Notes: generated by a model not told the origin, from the letters alone. A stretch of 38,948 nucleotides of DNA from Betaproteobacteria bacterium (GCA_009921765.1 RFXC01000013.1:1-38948); one strand, 5' to 3'. Counted from the first letter of the stretch, positions 9,734-21,873 are shown. A program made the numbers and translations.

Positions 9734-9781
9734 GGTTGGGCCTCCCAGGGGTTGGGCCTCCCAGGGGCTAGGCCTCCCAGG
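9734..9781. repeat. Three tandem 16-base repeats (consensus GGTTGGGCCTCCCAGG)
   Basis: Copies lie at 9734-9749, 9750-9765 and 9766-9781. The first two are identical, the third differs in the first bases (GGCTAGG), and a decayed fourth copy may begin at 9782. Each unit contains the short palindrome TGGGCCTCCCA, so the array could form alternative stems in RNA. There are no spacers, so it is not a CRISPR. Confidence 0.8.
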
Positions 9782-9822
9782 CTGGGCCGCCCATGCGCCG
9801 GGCTTGATCGGAAGACACTGGC

Positions 9823-9850
9823 GGGACATCACCGACGGGACAACACCGAC
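9823..9850. repeat. Tandem pair of 14-base repeats before secA
   Basis: GGGACATCACCGAC (9823-9836) is directly followed by GGGACAACACCGAC (9837-9850), one mismatch apart, ending 38 bases before the secA ATG. The pair probably lies in the secA 5' leader. Confidence 0.7.
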
Positions 9851-9888
9851 TGAGCCACACGGCCAGGCGACCAGAGCGCACCACGACG

Positions 9889-12681
<2,793 letters not shown>

Positions 12682-12725
12682 GGGGCGGGCCGTTTCCTTA
12701 CTGTCTCCAGGCCTCGGAGGGCGCG

Positions 12726-12789
12726 ATGCCAGTCAACCTCACGATTCCCGAACGCGCTCAAGCTCGCGGCGGGCGCGCGCGCGGCCGGC
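12726..12789 (+). other. argJ: Out-of-frame relic of the argJ 5' end
   Basis: An ATG at 12726 starts MPVNLTIP, the usual first residues of betaproteobacterial ArgJ, but in a frame that does not join the rest of the gene. The following GVFTQNRF is read one base off. Only 64 bases separate this ATG from the GTG at 12790, whereas the family has roughly 45 codons there. About 75-80 bases, not a multiple of three, therefore appear to be missing. Confidence 0.65.
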
Positions 12790-13872
12790 GTGTTCACACA
12801 AAACCGGTTCTGTGCCGCACCGGTGCAAGTGTGCCGCGAGCATTTGCAGGCGAGCGCAGGCGCCATTCGGGCGCTGCTGGTGAATACGGGCTGCGCCAAT
12901 GCCGGCACCGGTGAACTGGGCCTTCAGAACGCCCGTGCAAGCTGCGACAGCGTGGCGAAGGTGCTGGGCTGCGAAGCCAACCAGGTGCTGCCCTTTTCCA
13001 CCGGCGTGATTCTCGAGCATCTGCCCATGGATCGGCTGGATGCGGGGATTGGGCTGGCCGCCGGCGCGCTTGGCCAGGCGGATTGGCTCGATGCCGCGCA
13101 GGCGATCATGACCACCGATACGCTGCCCAAGGCCGCCTCGCGCCGCTTGTCGATCGGCGGGCGCGAGGTTGCCGTGTCGGGCATCTCCAAGGGTGCCGGC
13201 ATGATCCGCCCGAACATGGCGACCATGCTGGGTTTTCTTGCCACGGATGCGGCGGTTTCGCAGCCGCTCCTCGAACGCTGGGTGCGCGAGATCGCTGATC
13301 GAAGCTTTAATCGGGTCACGGTCGATGGTGACACCTCCACCAACGACTCATTCGTCCTGATCGCAACCGGCGCAGCCGGCGTGAGCATCGAACGCGCAAC
13401 CGATCCGGGCGCGGCCGAGCTGCTGGCCGCGCTCACCGCCACCGCCCAGCAGCTCGCCCAGGCGATCGTGCGCGATGGCGAAGGGGCCACCAAATTCATC
13501 ACCATCCGGGTGGAAGCGGCCCGAAGCGACGCCGAGGCGGCCGCCGTGGCCTACGCCATCGCCCATTCGCCGCTGGTCAAGACCGCGTTCTTTGCGTCGG
13601 ACCCCAACCTGGGCCGCATTCTTGCGGCGGTGGGCTATGCCGGCGTAGCCGATCTCGATGTCAATGCAGTCGATCTCTTTCTCGACGATGTTCATGTCGC
13701 CACCCGTGGCGGCCGACATCCGGCCTACCTCGAGGAAGCCGGCCAGCGGGTGATGAAAAACGCTGAAATCACGGTACGCGTGGTGCTGGGTCGCGGCACG
13801 GCTGCGACCACCGTCTGGACCTGCGACCTTTCCCATGACTATGTCTCGATCAATGCCGACTACCGCTCGTAA
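12790..13872 (+). CDS. argJ: ArgJ, glutamate N-acetyltransferase / ornithine acetyltransferase, 5' end damaged
   Basis: ArgJ recycles the acetyl group in arginine synthesis by moving it from N-acetylornithine to glutamate. From GTG 12790 the frame gives 360 residues, roughly 45 fewer than typical ArgJ. It begins abruptly at [20 protein letters not shown], a conserved internal segment. The autoproteolysis site is intact: [16 protein letters not shown], with the nucleophile Thr at residue 145 of this frame. DGDTSTNDS and the C-terminal [10 protein letters not shown] are also present. No other start codon lies in this frame between the secA stop and 12790. Either the first strand of the enzyme is lost, or the sequence has an assembly error here. 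Identity is certain; function is doubtful. Confidence 0.85.
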   Translation: MFTQNRFCAAPVQVCREHLQASAGAIRALLVNTGCANAGTGELGLQNARASCDSVAKVLGCEANQVLPFSTGVILEHLPMDRLDAGIGLAAGALGQADWLDAAQAIMTTDTLPKAASRRLSIGGREVAVSGISKGAGMIRPNMATMLGFLATDAAVSQPLLERWVREIADRSFNRVTVDGDTSTNDSFVLIATGAAGVSIERATDPGAAELLAALTATAQQLAQAIVRDGEGATKFITIRVEAARSDAEAAAVAYAIAHSPLVKTAFFASDPNLGRILAAVGYAGVADLDVNAVDLFLDDVHVATRGGRHPAYLEEAGQRVMKNAEITVRVVLGRGTAATTVWTCDLSHDYVSINADYRS

Positions 13873-14806
13873 ATCTGCTCCGCCGGCCGAAGCCGCCCGC
13901 ACCCTTGACCCGGCCGCCGAACTGCTGGCGCAGGTGGCGCCGCTACTGTCGCAACTCGCATCACTGATGCCGGGTGCGGTGGCACCCGACTGGTCGGCCG
14001 CCACCGCATTCCGCTGGCGGCGGCGTGTCTCGGCGTTTGGCTCGCGTGGCGAACTGCAACCGGTCCGCACAACCTCATCCATCCGGCTGGCCGATCTGCA
14101 CAACATCGACGAACAGAAGTCGGTGATCGACCGCAACACCCGACAGTTCGTGCGTGGCCTTCCCGCCAACAATGTGCTGCTCACAGGCTCGCGCGGCACC
14201 GGCAAGTCCTCGCTCATCAAGGCCTGCCTCAACCAGTACGCGAGGCAGGGCCTGCGGCTGATCGAAGTCGACAAGAGCGATCTGGCCGACCTCTATGACA
14301 TCGTTGAGCTGGTGGCCGACCGCCCCGAGCGCTTCATCGTGTTCTGTGATGACCTGTCCTTTGAGGAAGGCGAGGCGGGGTACAAGGCGCTCAAGTCGGC
14401 GCTGGACGGGTCGGTCGCGGCGCAGTCGGACAACGTGCTGATCTATGCCACCTCCAATCGCCGGCATCTCATGCCCGAGAAGATGAGCGAGAACCTCACC
14501 GCCAAGCATCAGGAGGATGGCGAAATCCATCCGGGTGAAACCGTCGAGGAGAAAATTTCCCTCTCCGAGCGCTTCGGCCTGTGGGTGTCGTTTTATCCGT
14601 TCCGCCAGGAGGAGTACCTCGACGTGGTCGCGCACTGGCTTGGCCACTTCGGCTGCTCGGCGGCCGACATCGAGGATGCCCGCGGCGATGCGCTGCGGTT
14701 TGCCCTGGAGCGCGGATCGCGTTCCGGCCGGGTTGCCTGGCAGTTTGCGCGCGACTGGTCAGGGCAGGCACGCCTCAAGCCGGCCCGCGCCAACCGCCGC
14801 CGCTAG
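13853..14806 (+). CDS. DUF815-family P-loop ATPase
   Basis: This is a putative AAA+-like ATPase of unknown role, usually annotated as ATP-binding protein DUF815. From ATG 13853 it has 317 residues with Walker [10 protein letters not shown] at about 112-120, Walker B FIVFCDDL at about 161-168, and the downstream [13 protein letters not shown] sensor-like strand. In-frame ATGs at 13835 and 13841 are alternatives; 13853 was chosen to limit overlap with argJ, and no start has a clear ribosome site. The same gene sits between argJ and a Nudix gene in many Burkholderiales, so the place is conserved though the job is unknown. Confidence 0.85.
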   Translation: MPTTARKSAPPAEAARTLDPAAELLAQVAPLLSQLASLMPGAVAPDWSAATAFRWRRRVSAFGSRGELQPVRTTSSIRLADLHNIDEQKSVIDRNTRQFVRGLPANNVLLTGSRGTGKSSLIKACLNQYARQGLRLIEVDKSDLADLYDIVELVADRPERFIVFCDDLSFEEGEAGYKALKSALDGSVAAQSDNVLIYATSNRRHLMPEKMSENLTAKHQEDGEIHPGETVEEKISLSERFGLWVSFYPFRQEEYLDVVAHWLGHFGCSAADIEDARGDALRFALERGSRSGRVAWQFARDWSGQARLKPARANRRR

Positions 14807-14822
14807 GGGCGGGCAGCAGGCC

Positions 14823-15296
14823 GTGGCTACGTTCGAACCTGCCCGCGCGCGAGCGCCTGCCGAGGGCGAGGCGGCGGCGGCTGTCGACTCAAGAGCCCCG
14901 GTCGAGGTGGCTGTGGGGGTGCTGCGGCGCGCAGATGGCGCGCTCCTCTTTGCCCAACGCCCCGACGGCAAGCCCTACGCGGGATGGTGGGAGTTCCCGG
15001 GCGGCAAGGTCGAGTCCGGTGAAAGCGTGGTTGAGGCGCTTGCGCGCGAACTGCACGAGGAACTCGGCATCATGATCGAGCAGAGCGAGCCGCTCGAGGT
15101 GGTCGAGTTTTCCTATCCGCATGCCCGGGTGCGTCTGCATTTCCTGGTGGTGAGCCGCTGGCGTGGCGAGCCCTGCTCGCGTGAGGGCCAGGCGTTCAGC
15201 TGGCAGCAGCCGGGTGCGGTGGCGGTGGGACCGCTCCTTCCGGCGTCGGTACCGGTGATCGAGCGGCTGGCAGCGGCCGCTGCAGGCTCGCCCTAG
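14823..15296 (+). CDS. Nudix hydrolase (MutT/8-oxo-dGTP pyrophosphatase type)
   Basis: This small hydrolase of nucleoside diphosphate derivatives is probably a MutT-type sanitiser of oxidised dGTP, judging by its linkage to coaE, zapD and yacG as in E. coli. From GTG 14823 it has 157 residues. The Nudix box is complete from Gly61 to Ile83 (GKVESGES then RELHEELGI), preceded by the MutT-like GWWEFPGG. The frame is open further upstream inside the DUF815 gene, but the GTG gives the expected size after an Ala-rich leader. Its stop overlaps that of yacG on the other strand by three bases. Confidence 0.85.
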   Translation: MATFEPARARAPAEGEAAAAVDSRAPVEVAVGVLRRADGALLFAQRPDGKPYAGWWEFPGGKVESGESVVEALARELHEELGIMIEQSEPLEVVEFSYPHARVRLHFLVVSRWRGEPCSREGQAFSWQQPGAVAVGPLLPASVPVIERLAAAAAGSP

Positions 15297-15532
15297 TGCA
15301 CTTGCTTTGACGAGGGGGGTGCGCCGGTCGCGGGCTCGGTGCCCGCTTCGGCCGGATCGGTGGGGTCGAGCGGCGCGCCCGCGATCCGGTACTGTTCGCT
15401 TGCCCAGGCGCCCAGATCGATGCGCTTGCAGCGTTCAGAACAGAACGGGCGCCAGCGGTTAGCCGGGCTGTACTCGGTTTTTCGGGCGCAGGCCGGGCAG
15501 TCAACCAGCAAAACACGGGACGAACCAGCCAC
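15293..15532 (-). CDS. yacG: YacG, zinc-binding DNA gyrase inhibitor
   Basis: The 79-residue protein has the YacG zinc site: Cys12 and Cys15 (VDCPACARK) and Cys31 and Cys35 (PFCSERCKRIDLGAW). YacG binds GyrB and inhibits gyrase in E. coli. The C-terminal half is a disordered Ala/Pro/Thr tail. It follows zapD on the same strand by 12 bases, as in the classical coaE-zapD-yacG order. Confidence 0.92.
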   Translation of the reverse strand: MAGSSRVLLVDCPACARKTEYSPANRWRPFCSERCKRIDLGAWASEQYRIAGAPLDPTDPAEAGTEPATGAPPSSKQVH

Positions 15533-15544
15533 AGCCGCCTGCGC

Positions 15545-16369
15545 TCAGAGATTGCAGAGCGCCAGCTCGAAATCGACATCGCCCTCGAACGCCCGGGGCC
15601 GCTGGTCGCCGGTTTGCGAGGTGAAGCGGATCCAGAGCAAATAGCGGTTGGCGCTGATTTCGGGGATGGCGCCCACGGTTGGGTCGAGCCTGACCTGCAC
15701 CATCTGATAGATGCGCCCGCCCAACGGCTGCTGGTAGCTTGCCTGCTGCGACGAAACGCGTACCCAGGTGCCGCTGCGCCGAAGCAGGCCCAACACCACC
15801 GTGAGCGCCACCTGAAGCGGCTGGAGCGGCGCGGCCCACCGGATGATGTCTTCGCGGCGGGCCTCGGCAGGGCGGTTCTGCCACGCGTAGTAGGAGGGCA
15901 GGTCAAACTCGCAGGCGCCCCCTGCAATGCCGGTGCGGCTGCGGATGCTCATCAGCCATTCGTTGTCACGCAGGTTTTGCCCCGTGCGCCCGCTCAGGCG
16001 GGTGAGGCCGCCCACCGCGTCTTCGATGCGTGCGAGCGTTGCCTCGAGCGCATCAACCGATACAGAGGGGTTGCCGCGGAAGGAACTGATGGTCTGGCGC
16101 TGGCGCTCGAACTCCTGCAGAAGGTCTGACCGCAGATCGCCCCGCGCGGTCACTTCCAGGATTTCGAACAGCGTGAGGAGCGCCACGTGGTGATCATGGG
16201 CGTCATCACGAAGCGAAAAGATTTCGAAGCGCTCGAACAGATCTTCCAGGCGCAAGAGCGCCCGTATCCGCTCGTTGAGGGGATATTCGTACTGCAGCAG
16301 CGGGCGATGCGGAACCACGCGCGTCTGCCGGCCGCTGGCCACCACGGAAATGCCTGCCTGGGCGCTCAT
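15545..16369 (-). CDS. zapD: ZapD, Z-ring associated protein
   Basis: ZapD crosslinks FtsZ filaments at midcell. From ATG 16369 the product has 274 residues. The family signature [21 protein letters not shown] starts about 28 residues in, and [30 protein letters not shown] and [14 protein letters not shown] follow. The leader before YEYPLN is longer than in E. coli, so a GTG nearer to it is possible. Longer upstream extension of the frame is Pro/Arg-rich and not believable. It lies between coaE and yacG. Confidence 0.92.
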   Translation of the reverse strand: MSAQAGISVVASGRQTRVVPHRPLLQYEYPLNERIRALLRLEDLFERFEIFSLRDDAHDHHVALLTLFEILEVTARGDLRSDLLQEFERQRQTISSFRGNPSVSVDALEATLARIEDAVGGLTRLSGRTGQNLRDNEWLMSIRSRTGIAGGACEFDLPSYYAWQNRPAEARREDIIRWAAPLQPLQVALTVVLGLLRRSGTWVRVSSQQASYQQPLGGRIYQMVQVRLDPTVGAIPEISANRYLLWIRFTSQTGDQRPRAFEGDVDFELALCNL

Positions 16370-16439
16370 CTGCCGATTCTGGCCCAAAGGCCCCGGGAAT
16401 TCAAACGAAAAATGGCCAGGATGCTTCGGGGAGGGACGC

Positions 16440-17081
16440 TCAAGGTGTAACGGGAGCGGCCGGCGCCTGCAGGGCGAGGGCCTGATAGATCGCATGCAGG
16501 GCATCAACCTGCGGCCCGAGCGCCGCTGGCTCGCCGCTGTTGTCGATCCGGTCGTCGGCGACGGCGAGCCGCGCTTCGCGGGTGGCTTGCGCGGCGAGAA
16601 TGGCAAGCACCTGTTCGCGTTCGAGGTGGCTTCGCCGTATCACGCGCTCAATCTGGACCTCGACCGGGCAGTCGACCACGAGCAGACGATGTGCCCGTTC
16701 GCGCCAGGCGCCCGACTCCACCAGTAGGGGTACCACCAGCATCACATAGCAGCCGGTTGCGGCCTCGATCTCGCGCTGCGATTGTTCGCGGATCATCGGA
16801 TGAAGAATCGCCTCCAGACGCTTACGCGCGTCGGGATCGGAGAAAGCGCGCGCGCGCATGGCGGCGCGATCAAGTCGACCATCTGCAGCGATCACGGCCG
16901 GACCGAAGGCTGCGCTGATCGCAGGCATGGCCGCGCCAGCCGGCCCGGTGAGTGCGTGGGCGATCAGATCGGTATCCACCAGCGTGGCGCCCAGGGCTGC
17001 AAAGCGATCGGCCACCGTTGATTTGCCGCTGCCAATGCCGCCGGTCAGGCCGATGATGAATCGAGAGGAAGTGATGGTCAT
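16440..17081 (-). CDS. coaE: CoaE, dephospho-CoA kinase
   Basis: CoaE catalyses the last step of coenzyme A synthesis, phosphorylating the ribose 3'-hydroxyl of dephospho-CoA. The 213-residue product has the P-loop [16 protein letters not shown] at residues 12-27, the [13 protein letters not shown] motif, [10 protein letters not shown] and the VPLLVESG motif of the family. It is followed on the same strand by zapD after 70 bases and preceded by pilD after 27 bases. Confidence 0.96.
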   Translation of the reverse strand: MTITSSRFIIGLTGGIGSGKSTVADRFAALGATLVDTDLIAHALTGPAGAAMPAISAAFGPAVIAADGRLDRAAMRARAFSDPDARKRLEAILHPMIREQSQREIEAATGCYVMLVVPLLVESGAWRERAHRLLVVDCPVEVQIERVIRRSHLEREQVLAILAAQATREARLAVADDRIDNSGEPAALGPQVDALHAIYQALALQAPAAPVTP

Positions 17082-17108
17082 GGGAGCTGGAAGGGCAGCG
17101 TGTTGGGG

Positions 17109-17951
17109 TCAGCCACCGAGCAGCCAGGCTGTCAGGGCCGGGTAGGCAAAGAGGGCGATCAGCCCCGCGCAAGCGAGCCATGGCCCGAAGGCGATCGGCG
17201 CCAGCGGTTCGCGCAGGCGCGCGAGCCCGCCGATGATGGCAAAGCTCGCGCCCGCCGCGCAGGCGAGCAGGAGCACCGCAGGCAGGGGTTGCCAGCCCAG
17301 CCAGGCGCCGATTGCCGCGAGCAGCTTGAAGTCGCCATAGCCCATGCCCTCGCGGCCGGTCGCCATTCGGAAGCCATGGTGGATGGACCACAGACTGAGG
17401 TAGCCCGCCATGGCTCCCACGACGGCCTGCTCGATGGGCACCCATACGCCCGTCAGGTTGATGGCGAGCCCGGCCCAGACGAGCGGCAGCGTGATGGCAT
17501 CGGGCAACAGCTGGGTATCGGCATCGATCAGCGCCGCAGCGATCAGCGCAGCAGCGAGCAGCATGGCGCTTGCAGCGGCCACGGTGGGGCCAAACCGGAC
17601 CACGCAGAGCGCAAAGAGCGCAGCGGTGGCGAGTTCAACCAGCGGGTAGCGGGTTCCGATCGGCGCGCGACAGGCCGCGCACCGGCCGCGCAGTACAAGC
17701 CAGCTTGCAACCGGGATCAGATCGCGAAGCCGCAGAACCTGTCCGCACGCCGGGCAATGCGACCGCGGCTGAATCAGGTCAAAGCGCGCGGTGGTGGCGA
17801 TGGTCTCGCCCCGGAGATCGGCGGCGTCGAGCTGCCATTGCCGCTCAAGCATTCTGGGCAGGCGATAAATCACCACGTTCAGAAAACTGCCGATCAGCAG
17901 ACCCGCCACACCAGCCGCCACCACGGCCCACTGCGCGTCGATAGCCGGCAT
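17109..17951 (-). CDS. pilD: PilD/GspO, prepilin leader peptidase and N-methyltransferase
   Basis: This inner-membrane aspartyl protease (A24A) cleaves and N-methylates type IV prepilins and type II pseudopilins. The 280-residue product has the N-terminal GSFLNVVIYRLP, two zinc-type Cys pairs (Cys66/69 and Cys91/94), and the catalytic aspartates in LIDADTQLLPD (about 143) and GMGYGDFK (Asp207), spread over about eight membrane spans. Its ATG shares one base with the stop of the CorC-like gene (TGATG), so translation is probably coupled. In relatives pilB and pilC precede it; here they do not. Confidence 0.95.
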   Translation of the reverse strand: MPAIDAQWAVVAAGVAGLLIGSFLNVVIYRLPRMLERQWQLDAADLRGETIATTARFDLIQPRSHCPACGQVLRLRDLIPVASWLVLRGRCAACRAPIGTRYPLVELATAALFALCVVRFGPTVAAASAMLLAAALIAAALIDADTQLLPDAITLPLVWAGLAINLTGVWVPIEQAVVGAMAGYLSLWSIHHGFRMATGREGMGYGDFKLLAAIGAWLGWQPLPAVLLLACAAGASFAIIGGLARLREPLAPIAFGPWLACAGLIALFAYPALTAWLLGG

Positions 17952-19267
17952 CAGGCGCTCGCTGCAATCTCGTCGGCCTGCTCGCGCCCACGCGACGGGT
18001 CGGTGGGCATTAGACGGAGCCGCGCGCGTCGCACCATCCGGTCTTCGACGTGCTGGATTTCAACTACGATGGGACCGAAGCGAAGCCCCACGCTCGACTC
18101 CGGAAGATCCTGCAGTGCTTCGAGGATCAGGCCATTGAGTGTGCGTGGACCGTCGAGCGGAAAGCGGGTGCCGAGCCGCCGGTTCAGTTCACGCAGGCTC
18201 ACCGAACCGTCGACCTCGATCTCGCCCGCGCTGTCCCAGTGCAGGTCGGAATCCGAGCCGCCGGGCGTGGTGGTGGTGAATTCGCCGATGATTTCCTCGA
18301 TGATGTCTTCCAGTGTGACCAGCCCCAGCACCTCGCCGTATTCATCGACCACCAGCCCGATGCGCTGCCGGTTTTCCTGAAAAAACTGCAGCTGTGAAAA
18401 CACCGCGGAGCCGCTCGGAATGAAGTAAGGCTCGACCAGCAGCTCGCGCAGATCGGCGGCATCAAAGCTGTCGCGCTGCAGGAGCGAGAGCGCGCGCCGC
18501 ACATGAAGCATGCCCACCACCCGGTTGATCTCGCCTTCGAACACCGGAAGCTTGTTGTGATAGCAGGTGGCGAGCTGCTCGCGAAGGCCGGCCTCGCCGG
18601 TTGCGAGGTCGAGTGCCTCGATGCGGCTGCGCGGAATCATCACGTCGTCGACCGTGATGCGCTCGAGGTCAAAGAGGTTGAGCAGAATCGAGCGGTGTTT
18701 GGCCGGAAAGAAATGGCCTGACTCGAGCACGATGGTGCGCATTTCATCGAGCGACAACCGGGTCTGCTGCGGCTCGCGCGGATCAATGCCCACCACGGCG
18801 AGCATGCGTCCCACGATCAGGTTCACCCCCCAGACCGCAGGCGCAAACAAGGTCATCAGCAAGCGTAGCGGGTAGGCGGCCGGCAGCGCGATGCGCTCGG
18901 GCCAGGTGGCCCCGATCACTTTCGGGGTGATTTCCGCAAAGATGATGAGCACCAGTGCCACCACCGCGGTGGCCGCAAGCAGCACGGTGTCGTTGTGCCC
19001 GAAGGCGCTGATTGCAAGCGACGTGACGATGGCCGTGACCGCAGTGTTGACCAGGTTGTTGCCAAGCAGAATGGTGCCGAGCAGACGGTCGGTCTGGCCG
19101 AGCAGCGACGAGGCAAGGCGCGCGCTCCGGCGCCCCTGTCGCACCAGATGCCCAAGCCGGAACCGGTTCAACGCCATCATGCTGGTCTCGGCGATGGAGA
19201 AAAACCCGGAGATCAGCACCAGCACGAAGAGCGCGATCAGAGAGACCCAGATCGGGATGGCATCCAA
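17951..19267 (-). CDS. HlyC/CorC family membrane protein (DUF21-CBS-CorC_HlyC)
   Basis: This 438-residue protein of the CNNM/CorC superfamily is thought to take part in Mg2+ or other cation efflux. Three or four N-terminal membrane spans (DUF21, about residues 5-150, with SGFFSIAETSMMALN) are followed by a CBS pair (DDVMIPRSRIEALD and RIGLVVDEYGEVLGLVTLED). The C-terminal CorC_HlyC domain carries SLRELNRRLGTRFP and TLNGLILEAL. The start is TTG at 19267: it gives the family N-terminus MDAIPIWVSL, and the nearby ATG is out of frame. It is divergent from the IlvD/Edd gene across 118 bases in which I see no clear operator. Confidence 0.92.
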   Translation of the reverse strand: MDAIPIWVSLIALFVLVLISGFFSIAETSMMALNRFRLGHLVRQGRRSARLASSLLGQTDRLLGTILLGNNLVNTAVTAIVTSLAISAFGHNDTVLLAATAVVALVLIIFAEITPKVIGATWPERIALPAAYPLRLLMTLFAPAVWGVNLIVGRMLAVVGIDPREPQQTRLSLDEMRTIVLESGHFFPAKHRSILLNLFDLERITVDDVMIPRSRIEALDLATGEAGLREQLATCYHNKLPVFEGEINRVVGMLHVRRALSLLQRDSFDAADLRELLVEPYFIPSGSAVFSQLQFFQENRQRIGLVVDEYGEVLGLVTLEDIIEEIIGEFTTTTPGGSDSDLHWDSAGEIEVDGSVSLRELNRRLGTRFPLDGPRTLNGLILEALQDLPESSVGLRFGPIVVEIQHVEDRMVRRARLRLMPTDPSRGREQADEIAASA

Positions 19268-19385
19268 GCGGAGTTGTGCAGAGTTGAAACTTTTCTAGCC
19301 TACCGTAAATGGCTGCCTGCCGCATCGTGAGCCCTGCGGTGCCTGGTTGATACACTGCGGTCCATCAAGTCATTGGAGCCCGCTC

Positions 19386-21182
19386 ATGTCATCCGGCGAT
19401 GCTGCCCGTCCACCCCGTCTTCGTTCGCGCGCATGGTTCGATAATCCCGACAACCCGGGCATGACTGCGCTCTATCTCGAGCGCTACATGAACTTTGGCC
19501 TCACGCTTGACGAGCTGCGCACCAGCGGCAAGCCCATCATCGGCATCGCGCAGACAGGCAGCGATCTCTCGCCTTGCAACCGTCACCATGTCGAGCTCGC
19601 CTCGCGGGTGCGCGATGGTATCCGCGATGCCGGCGGCATTCCGATCGAGTTTCCCGTGCACCCTATCCAGGAAACCGGCAAGCGCCCCACTGCAGCGCTC
19701 GATCGCAATCTCGCCTATCTGACACTGGTCGAGGTGTTGCATGGTTACCCGATGGACGGCGTGGTGCTCACCACGGGCTGCGACAAGACGACGCCAGCCA
19801 TGCTGATGGGCGCGGCCACCGTGGATCTGCCGGCGATCGTGTTGTCGGGCGGCCCGATGCTCAATGGCTACTACGGCGGCGGGCTGGCGGGCTCCGGCAC
19901 CATCGTCTGGTATGCGCGCCAGGAGCTCGCTGCCGGCCGCATCAACTACGACAAGTTTCTCGAGATGGTGGCATCGGGCGCGCCGTCGGCGGGCCACTGC
20001 AACACCATGGGGACGGCGCTGTCGATGAATTCGCTCGCCGAGGCGCTGGGCATGTCGCTTCCCGGTTGCGCAGCCATCCCCGCGCCTTATCGCGAACGCG
20101 CGCAGATGGCTTACCAGACCGGGCGCCGCATCGTGGCGATGGTGGCCGAAGACCTTCGCCCGTCGAAAATCATGACGCGCGCGGCATTCGACAATGCGAT
20201 CGTCGCGGCGAGTGCGCTGGGTGCCTCGACCAACTGCCCGCCGCATGTCACGGCCATTGCCCGCCACATGGGCGTGCCGCTCGACATTACCGACTGGGAC
20301 CGGATCGGCTATGACATTCCGCTTCTCGTGAACTGCATGCCGGCGGGCGAGTACCTGGGCGAGGAATTCCATCGCGCAGGCGGCGTGCCCGCCGTCATGC
20401 ACGAACTTCTTGGCGCGGGCAAACTGCGCGCCGATGCACTCACCGTCTCCGGGCGCACGATCGGCGAGGTCTATGCCCAGACCGAGGCGAGTGACCGCCG
20501 GGTGATCCGATCGTATGCCGAGCCCATGCTGAGCCAATCGGGCTTTGCGGTGCTGTCGGGCAACCTGTTCGACTCCGCCGTGATGAAAACCTCGGTGATC
20601 TCGCCCGAGTTCCGCAGCCGCTATCTCGAGAATCCGGCTGATCCCCAGGCTTTTGAGGGGCGTGCGATCGTCTTTGAGGGTCCCGAGGACTACCACGAGC
20701 GCATCAACGATCCGGCGCTCGAAATCGATGCCGACTGCATCCTGTTCATTCGCGGCACCGGGCCGGTCGGATACCCAGGGGCGGCGGAGGTGGTGAACAT
20801 GCTGCCGCCTGATTCGCTGGTTCGACAGGGCATCACACTTCTTCCCTGTGTGGGGGACGGCAGGCAGTCGGGGACTTCAGCGAGTCCGTCGATCCTGAAC
20901 GCGTCGCCCGAATCGGCGGTGGGGGGTGGACTCGCGCTTCTTCAGACTGGCGACCGGGTGCGGATCGATCTGGGCCGCCGGCGCGCCGACATTCTGGTGA
21001 CCGAGGAAGAGTACGCGCGCCGCCGGGCTGCGTGGACACCCAGTTATCCGGCCAGCCAGACGCCCTGGCAGGAACTGCAGCGTCGCCATGTCACGCAGCT
21101 CTCCGATGGCGCGTGCCTGGATTTTGCGGTGAGCTATCAGCGGATTGCGGTCACCCGCGGCCTGCCGCGCGACAACCACTGA
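19386..21182 (+). CDS. IlvD/Edd-family dehydratase, sugar-acid type
   Basis: This is an iron-sulfur dehydratase of the IlvD/Edd family, 598 residues. The opening [20 protein letters not shown] and the [10 protein letters not shown] motif resemble aldonate dehydratases such as xylonate or arabinonate dehydratase rather than biosynthetic dihydroxyacid dehydratase. Likely cluster cysteines are Cys64, Cys132 ([10 protein letters not shown]) and Cys205 ([10 protein letters not shown]). The ATG at 19386 is preceded by TTGGAGCC, better than a TTG 39 bases upstream. It stands alone on its strand, with no sugar-acid neighbours adjacent, so the substrate cannot be set from context. It is convergent with the DUF3299 gene, 25 bases apart. 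Confidence 0.88.
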   Translation: MSSGDAARPPRLRSRAWFDNPDNPGMTALYLERYMNFGLTLDELRTSGKPIIGIAQTGSDLSPCNRHHVELASRVRDGIRDAGGIPIEFPVHPIQETGKRPTAALDRNLAYLTLVEVLHGYPMDGVVLTTGCDKTTPAMLMGAATVDLPAIVLSGGPMLNGYYGGGLAGSGTIVWYARQELAAGRINYDKFLEMVASGAPSAGHCNTMGTALSMNSLAEALGMSLPGCAAIPAPYRERAQMAYQTGRRIVAMVAEDLRPSKIMTRAAFDNAIVAASALGASTNCPPHVTAIARHMGVPLDITDWDRIGYDIPLLVNCMPAGEYLGEEFHRAGGVPAVMHELLGAGKLRADALTVSGRTIGEVYAQTEASDRRVIRSYAEPMLSQSGFAVLSGNLFDSAVMKTSVISPEFRSRYLENPADPQAFEGRAIVFEGPEDYHERINDPALEIDADCILFIRGTGPVGYPGAAEVVNMLPPDSLVRQGITLLPCVGDGRQSGTSASPSILNASPESAVGGGLALLQTGDRVRIDLGRRRADILVTEEEYARRRAAWTPSYPASQTPWQELQRRHVTQLSDGACLDFAVSYQRIAVTRGLPRDNH

Positions 21183-21207
21183 CCCGGCGCCCGCGCTCGC
21201 CTGGGCG

Positions 21208-21852
21208 TCAGCGTGATGGGCCGCGATACGGCTCGATGCGCGTGGCATCGAGCACGTAGCCGCTCACGCCCATGCGGGTGTCGCTTCGGCCAACTTTGAG
21301 TGTGCCGACGACCCATACCGCGTCCATGGTTTGCAGTGCCTGACGCCTGGCCGATACCACCTGAATGATCTGATTGGCGGGTGGGGGCGGCGTGTGGATG
21401 CATGCGCCCATGTAGGGCACCAGCAGAAACTCCCGGATATCGCCGCCCAGCATGTCCAGCGGTACCACATAGCCCGGAATCCGGATCCGCAGGCCCTCGA
21501 GCTCGCCCCGCGTGGGCGCCTGATCCCACTGTTCGCGGATTTCCCGCATCAGCGCTTCGCTGCGCGGATCGCCATCGCTGATCGCATCCAGCCCCCGACC
21601 TTCCAGGAGCTTGAGCGGGTCCCAATCTTCCGGCATGAGATCGTCCCAGCCGATTTCACGAACGCCTGCGCCGATCAGGCGACCTGGAAGCTTGACGGGT
21701 TCAGCGGGCCGGGGGGTAGCCCCGCCGCGCGCTGCGGGCGGCTGCGAGGCGGGCGCGTCGCCCGATTGCGCCCAGCCCTGGTCTGGTACCCCCACCAGGC
21801 AGGTGGCTGCTACCAGCAGGAAGAAAGCACGCAGCAGGCGTCGAATGGTCAT
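21208..21852 (-). CDS. DUF3299 secreted protein, last gene of zrg-like operon
   Basis: The 214-residue protein has a Sec signal peptide (RRLLRAFFLLVAATCLVGV, cleavage probably after GWA near residue 28). Its mature part contains the DUF3299 hallmarks IPGYVVPLDM and LLVPYMGACIHTPPPPANQ, where the Cys-His-Pro region could bind metal. The function is not known for certain. It is the fourth gene of a minus-strand set with an FtsX-type permease, an ABC ATPase and a DUF2796 protein. The ATG at 21852 lies 21 bases after the permease stop; a TTG directly at that stop (21873) is an alternative. Confidence 0.8.
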   Translation of the reverse strand: MTIRRLLRAFFLLVAATCLVGVPDQGWAQSGDAPASQPPAARGGATPRPAEPVKLPGRLIGAGVREIGWDDLMPEDWDPLKLLEGRGLDAISDGDPRSEALMREIREQWDQAPTRGELEGLRIRIPGYVVPLDMLGGDIREFLLVPYMGACIHTPPPPANQIIQVVSARRQALQTMDAVWVVGTLKVGRSDTRMGVSGYVLDATRIEPYRGPSR

Positions 21853-21873
21853 GGTCGAGTGCAGATTGGGCAA

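Larger units (their letters stand above)
9416..9888. promoter_or_regulatory. Divergent intergenic region between dciA and secA
   Basis: No gene was recognised in these 473 bases; open frames in it have the Arg/Pro-rich look of GC shadow. It must hold the promoters for both dciA (minus) and secA (plus). It contains four separate repeat structures, listed individually, and a TAGACT box at 9678-9683 that could be a -10 element but lacks a convincing -35. The secA ATG has no good ribosome-binding site just upstream. No secM-like arrest peptide is visible. Confidence 0.5.

Noticed and set aside
9734..9781. Possible CRISPR array
   Set aside because: The 16-base units are directly tandem with no spacers and no cas genes are present, so this is a plain tandem repeat.
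9416..9888. SecM-like arrest peptide upstream of secA
   Set aside because: No frame with a signal peptide and an arrest-type end was found, and secM is limited to gammaproteobacteria.
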